64,000 nucleotides of DNA from Sphingopyxis fribergensis (GTDB lineage: Bacteria > Pseudomonadota > Alphaproteobacteria > Sphingomonadales > Sphingomonadaceae), in contig NZ_CP009122.1 of NCBI RefSeq assembly GCF_000803645.1, forward strand, positions 4,254,501 to 4,318,500, given 5' to 3'. The translations under genes and the position numbers were made by a program. Of the stretch, positions 61,746-64,000 are shown piece after piece. How positions within the stretch are numbered: the stretch's first letter is position 1; each line of letters starts with the position of its first letter. The notes beneath the pieces were generated by a model, which made no database searches, was not told where the DNA came from, and saw only the letters and a program-made list of their open reading frames with translations.

Positions 61746-63295
61746 TGCCGGCCTTTTTTCGCCCAACCACAACGAATGTCGAAATTGGAGACGCCGAACT
61801 CGAGGTCCGCACTTCGGTCGCCACCCGGCACGTCACGCTACCGGGCTGCGGCATCACCTATCTGTGCCTCTATGACGATGAAATCGATCAGCGGACCGAA
61901 CTCTTCATCAGGCGCTTGGCGATGGCCGGCACGGAAGCGATCGCGCCTTATCTTGAACTGACCGACATCGCCTTCATTGTGCGGCATGATGGCAGTTTGT
62001 CGGTTATGCGCGGCGGAGCGTGCCCGATTGCACTCTATTACTGCCCAACCGAGAAGGGGCTGCGCTTCACAACCGCCCTGCCCGTCGCGAACACTTCACG
62101 CCTTTCCCGGCGTGGAATCATCATGGCCGTCGCCGCAGCGTGCCAGCACTCTTCTTATGAGCCGAACGCTTTCACCGAAACGCCAGTCGCCGGATGGCAC
62201 CGGGTGCGTCGCGCCTCGATCAACCATTTCGTCGCGAACCGGCTCGAACGCTGCGAACTCATCGATGGACGACCGGTCCGCACAGTGAGCCGGGAAGAGA
62301 TTGCCGCAGAGGTCCGTGCGGCATTCATGGCGTACGGGAATTCGCAGGCCGGGATCACCAGATCGGTCCTGGAGGTTTCAGGCGGATTCGATAGCACGCT
62401 TGCCGCGACCACACTGATGGCGCGGCAGGACATGCACGGCATCTCATCGGTCTATCCCTATTATGAGTTCCGCGACGAGGTCGAAGTGCAAGCGGGTGTC
62501 GCTGGAGAACTTGGAATTCCCCGCACTATCCTCGACGGCACAACGCTTTTCCCCTACGCGCCCAGCGACGAGCCTGTGCGCTGGGACGAGCCGTCGGTCT
62601 ATGTAACCGGCATCCGCCATGCCGAGCAGGTTGCGCGCTTCGCCAGTCGGCACCATGCACAGCGCATCTATATGGGGCATGGCGGGGACCAATGCTTCGC
62701 GACGGATCTGACCTCAAGGGAAGGACTTGTCCGCAATCCACCGGGGCGAGGACCGTTTTCAGCGCGAAGCTGGGCCATTGTTTCCGCAGCCACAAAGGCC
62801 ACTAACGCATCGCCCTGGATGGCCCGGTCAGCCGGCACGTTCGTCTATGACGCGCGGCAGGACCTATGGGTCAAGGAACGATATGGCGTCACCATCAGGA
62901 CGCCGTTTTCCGATCTGCGCATATTTCAGGCAGGTCAGCTCTGGTCGGAGCACTCGGCGGCAAGGGGCAAGCGGCCCGACAAATCGATCCTGGTGGATGC
63001 GCTGGGCAGCTATCTTCCCGACGCCGTTGTCCGGCGGAAGGGCAAGACGGCCTATGACGGCGTTTGGATGCGCGCTTATGAACGCCATGCCACTCATATT
63101 GCCGATTGTTTCGATCGCGCCGCCGCCACGCTGGGGCATCTGGGCATTTCCGCAACATGGTTGATTCGCAGGACCCGCGCGCTTGGTGCCTGGAAGCCCG
63201 TGTCGGACAGGGAAGTGCTGGCGCTCTACGCGGTCGCGTTCTGGATTCTGGCTTGGGAACTTGACCGACCGGAGGAGCTTTGCTGGGCGCCGTGA
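61745..63295 (+). CDS. Lasso peptide C protein (asparagine-synthetase-like macrolactam synthetase)
   Basis: A 516-aa protein of the asparagine synthase B type. The N-terminal part is a degenerate glutaminase domain without a Cys at position 2, as in lasso cyclases. The PP-loop is EVSGGFDSTLAAT, with the C-terminal YMGHGGDQCFATDL and LPDAVVRRKGKTAYDG elements. It adenylates the ring acceptor (here Glu8) and closes the ring on Gly1. Start ATG overlaps the B stop. Its last 70 bases overlap the convergent DUF6445 gene. Confidence 0.92.
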   Translation: MPAFFRPTTTNVEIGDAELEVRTSVATRHVTLPGCGITYLCLYDDEIDQRTELFIRRLAMAGTEAIAPYLELTDIAFIVRHDGSLSVMRGGACPIALYYCPTEKGLRFTTALPVANTSRLSRRGIIMAVAAACQHSSYEPNAFTETPVAGWHRVRRASINHFVANRLERCELIDGRPVRTVSREEIAAEVRAAFMAYGNSQAGITRSVLEVSGGFDSTLAATTLMARQDMHGISSVYPYYEFRDEVEVQAGVAGELGIPRTILDGTTLFPYAPSDEPVRWDEPSVYVTGIRHAEQVARFASRHHAQRIYMGHGGDQCFATDLTSREGLVRNPPGRGPFSARSWAIVSAATKATNASPWMARSAGTFVYDARQDLWVKERYGVTIRTPFSDLRIFQAGQLWSEHSAARGKRPDKSILVDALGSYLPDAVVRRKGKTAYDGVWMRAYERHATHIADCFDRAAATLGHLGISATWLIRRTRALGAWKPVSDREVLALYAVAFWILAWELDRPEELCWAP

Positions 63296-63876
63296 TCCCG
63301 GGTAGCAATATCGAAGAAGAAATTCTGAAACAGCCTGCCGTTCTCCAACCGGTCGCCGAAATAGGCGCTCGCGCCATGGGCGAGATGCGCGTCGAACAGG
63401 ACCAGGCGGTTATAGATATTGCTGATCCGGTCGATCTCCTCCCAGTGCCCGCGGTCGAATTCCGCATCGCTCCCGAAGGTCAAGGCCATCAGTGCGGCGT
63501 CGCTGGACCGTCGGCGCAGACCGCTCCGGCGCCCGCGGAAGAAAGACAGGCCCGCTCCCAGCGGGGCGTCGGGGGTAAGAAACAGGACGCCTGCATAAGA
63601 CTGACTGTCGGAATGATACGGGATGGCATCGTTGGCGAAGCAAACCTGGAATCGCCCGTTGGCGGTATTGTCGTCCCAATGCGCCAACTGATGACCGAGC
63701 AAATCCTCGAACCTTTGGCGATAGGGCGCCAGATGCAGGAAACGCGCCTCGGTACGCAGGCCGGCGCTGTGCATTTTGACATAGGGCTGCCTGAGCGCCG
63801 TCGCCCGCACGCCGTCGGGATCTGTCAGAAAGTCATCGACGACGATGATCTGCGGGCCGGTGCTATCAACGACCAT
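63226..63876 (-). CDS. DUF6445 / 2-oxoglutarate-Fe(II)-oxygenase-like protein
   Basis: A 216-aa protein with GGAAGGAAGG upstream of its ATG. It starts IIVVDDFLTDPDGVRATAL. A jelly-roll-like core follows with PYHSDSQSYAGVLFLTPDAPLGAGLSFFR (an H-x-D pair) and, later, LVLFDAHLAHGASAYFGDRLENGRLFQNFFF, which supplies a distal His and an Arg. This matches the layout of Fe(II)/2OG oxygenases and DUF6445 proteins, which accompany natural-product or TonB-receptor loci. It faces the lasso operon and overlaps the cyclase gene's end by 70 bp. Hydroxylation of the lasso peptide is a hypothesis. Confidence 0.75.
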   Translation of the reverse strand: MVVDSTGPQIIVVDDFLTDPDGVRATALRQPYVKMHSAGLRTEARFLHLAPYRQRFEDLLGHQLAHWDDNTANGRFQVCFANDAIPYHSDSQSYAGVLFLTPDAPLGAGLSFFRGRRSGLRRRSSDAALMALTFGSDAEFDRGHWEEIDRISNIYNRLVLFDAHLAHGASAYFGDRLENGRLFQNFFFDIATRDHGAQQSSSGRSSSQARIQNATA

Positions 63877-64000
63877 TGTTCCTTCCTTCCGCGAGCTACC
63901 TCCAAGGTGCCAGTTTATCTTTCGCGTAATCCTCAGACATGCTGACCACGATCGCGTGGTGAAGATTCACCTGAAGCGTTCTTCGAAATACGCATACCAC
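63877..64000. other. Upstream region of the DUF6445 gene to the window edge
   Basis: 124 bases with the ribosome site of the DUF6445 gene. On the reverse strand two frames enter from the edge and stop (one ending YFEERFR near 63967, one ending KLAPWR at 63896), either of which could be the tail of a neighbouring gene. Too short to decide. Confidence 0.3.

Noticed and set aside
63896..64000. Reverse frame ending KLAPWR at the window edge as a gene tail
   Set aside because: Only 34 codons are visible and another frame (ending YFEERFR) is equally possible, so neither is called.
1..64000. CRISPR array, rRNA operon or replication origin
   Set aside because: No spaced direct-repeat array, no rRNA-like stretch and no rep/par genes or iteron cluster were seen.

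Overview
The window is GC-rich proteobacterial DNA. Codon use, the SapC and filamentous-haemagglutinin gene content, the NodT-type outer-membrane factors and the lasso-peptide genes together suggest an alphaproteobacterium of the sphingomonad type. That placement is inferred from gene content only; no rRNA gene or complete tRNA gene is present.

Layout. (1) 1-1382: hipBA toxin-antitoxin pair, with hipA cut by the window edge. (2) 1478-28970: a large surface-protein locus. A leftward regulatory operon (TonB, an STN-TonB hybrid, a FecI-type sigma factor and a FecR-type anti-sigma) is divergent from an AraC-type regulator. A rightward block of about 14 tightly packed genes follows: a TpsB transporter, an ExbB channel fused to DUF2341/LamG-like domains, ExbD, a 39-aa membrane peptide, TonB, a porin, a secreted protein, a 59-aa membrane peptide, a 4224-aa haemagglutinin/TpsA, SapC, a Skp-like chaperone, two small membrane proteins, a TonB_C-like secreted protein and a small basic protein. 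It reads as two-partner secretion with its own proton-motive-force module. (3) 28977-36085: SoxR and, across a clear SoxR box, an efflux operon resembling mexHI-opmD-mexG in a new order, followed by a YbaK-type deacylase.

(4) 36152-53313: a metal (mainly copper) homeostasis region of six transcription units. Each starts with a TTGACC element and a CueR/MerR-type dyad. The units carry an RND pump, a DHA2 MFS pump, two small HMA proteins, a His-rich secreted protein plus a CDF transporter, DUF305, glutaredoxin/ferredoxin/MerR-like/MFS, and CopA-CueR. (5) 53314-60950: a scarred mobile-DNA region with two IS3-family elements, genes truncated on their flanks, a decapitated tyrosine recombinase, a large serine recombinase, a 43-bp tRNA-Arg(CCG) 3' fragment (attachment core) and a VWA remnant. 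(6) 61019-63876: a compact lasso-peptide cluster (precursor, B, C) with a convergent DUF6445/2OG-oxygenase-like gene. The predicted core GGSGHFNEQCHPGTYN has a ring motif strikingly like microcin J25.

The strongest candidates for undescribed biology are the ExbB-LamG/ExbD/TonB-equipped two-partner secretion locus with its microproteins and receptor-less FecIR-type regulation, and the MccJ25-like lasso cluster with its possible tailoring oxygenase.
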